NCBI RefSeq assembly: GCF_023015985.1
Contig: NZ_JALKAO010000004.1
Location: 124,001 to 188,000, forward strand
DNA: 64,000 bases
Source: Marivita sp. S6314
Lineage (GTDB): Bacteria > Pseudomonadota > Alphaproteobacteria > Rhodobacterales > Rhodobacteraceae
Reading direction: 5' to 3'
Below, in pieces: positions 63,844 through 64,000 of this stretch (the first letter of the stretch is position 1; every line of letters starts with the position of its first letter). Both the position numbers and the translations under genes were made by a program. The notes beneath the pieces are model-generated. The model saw only the letters and a list, made by a program, of their open reading frames with translations, made no database searches and had not been told where the DNA came from.

Positions 63844-64000
63844 GACGCCTCAAAGCGTCCGGATTTGCCGCCATCCTTGAGGATCACGCGAATGCCGGTG
63901 ATCTCCATCGCCTTGTCCACGGCTTTGGCCATGTCATAGACGGTCAGCGCGGCGGTCGACACGGCGGTCAGCGCTTCCATTTCAACCCCGGTCTGCCCTG
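63840..64000 (-). CDS. moaC: Cyclic pyranopterin monophosphate synthase MoaC (3' end only)
   Basis: The last 52 residues are in the window and the start lies beyond its right edge. They read [20 protein letters not shown] followed by the C-terminal [10 protein letters not shown], which match MoaC, including the conserved TGVEMEAL segment. MoaC makes cPMP, an early molybdopterin precursor. The stop overlaps moeA. Confidence 0.92.
   Translation of the reverse strand, partial: GQTGVEMEALTAVSTAALTVYDMAKAVDKAMEITGIRVILKDGGKSGRFEAS

Overview
The window is a gene-dense, GC-rich stretch of an alphaproteobacterial chromosome. Gene content and protein sequences point to the Rhodobacterales, most likely the Roseobacter group. 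The markers are a puc (LH2 antenna) operon with PpsR-type operators, a gene-transfer-agent style endolysin/holin pair, an alphaproteobacterial LexA box (GTTC-N7-GTTC), LacI-type operators in front of zwf and eno, and dispersed GC-rich palindromes. The antenna operon marks the organism as a (probably aerobic) anoxygenic phototroph. No puf, bch or crt genes are present here, so the main photosynthesis cluster must lie elsewhere. No tRNA, rRNA, CRISPR array, transposase or integrase was seen.

Layout, left to right. (1) 1-5.5 kb: the end of an rRNA methyltransferase gene coupled to a PIN-domain gene; the classical surE-pcm-nlpD run; a short-chain dehydrogenase; the biotin transporter bioY. (2) 5.6-18.6 kb: housekeeping genes, including purF, cvpA, radA, alr, the late cobalamin genes cobT-cobS-phosphatase, dnaB and pyrE, with a winged-helix/hydrolase fusion gene and a 53-residue protein between purF and cvpA. 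(3) 18.7-22.2 kb: the puc operon pucB-pucA-pucC plus a translationally coupled gene for a protein with seven 25-residue repeats, lying between pyrC and pyrE. (4) 22.3-31.4 kb: pyrC, an uncharacterised protein, a glycosyltransferase, a MoxR ATPase/VWA pair, a VOC protein, purL and a candidate small RNA. (5) 31.4-41 kb: a LysR regulator divergent from a fused indolepyruvate ferredoxin oxidoreductase, an acyltransferase, murI, argC, ccmE and eno. (6) 40.8-51.8 kb: two EamA transporters, a Fur-family regulator, a DUF533 protein, selO, a nucleoside hydrolase and the zwf-pgl-pgi operon. (7) 51.9-56.4 kb: endolysin-holin, ccmF-ccmH and an enoyl-CoA hydratase. (8) 56.4-64 kb: gltA, gltX, comEC, lexA, moeA and the end of moaC.

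The most interesting region is the puc operon. Its only evident promoter carries two TGT-N12-ACA palindromes 8 bp apart, one covering the likely -35 and the other the likely -10, as expected for PpsR/CrtJ repression. The LH2 alpha chain has Phe44-Leu45, the pair found in blue-shifted B800-820 complexes, and a long extra C-terminal tail. The last gene encodes a stress-domain-like N-terminus followed by seven tandem copies of a 25-residue basic, proline-rich repeat; I know of no function for it. Two other themes connect distant genes. A GTA-type lysis pair and comEC both have CtrA-like boxes upstream. Near-identical GTTAGCGCTAAC operators sit upstream of zwf-pgl-pgi and of eno, which suggests shared control of the Entner-Doudoroff route and lower glycolysis. 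A candidate RNA of about 80 nt with a CCUCCC motif, an RpoH-like promoter and a strong terminator lies beyond the 3' end of the LysR gene.
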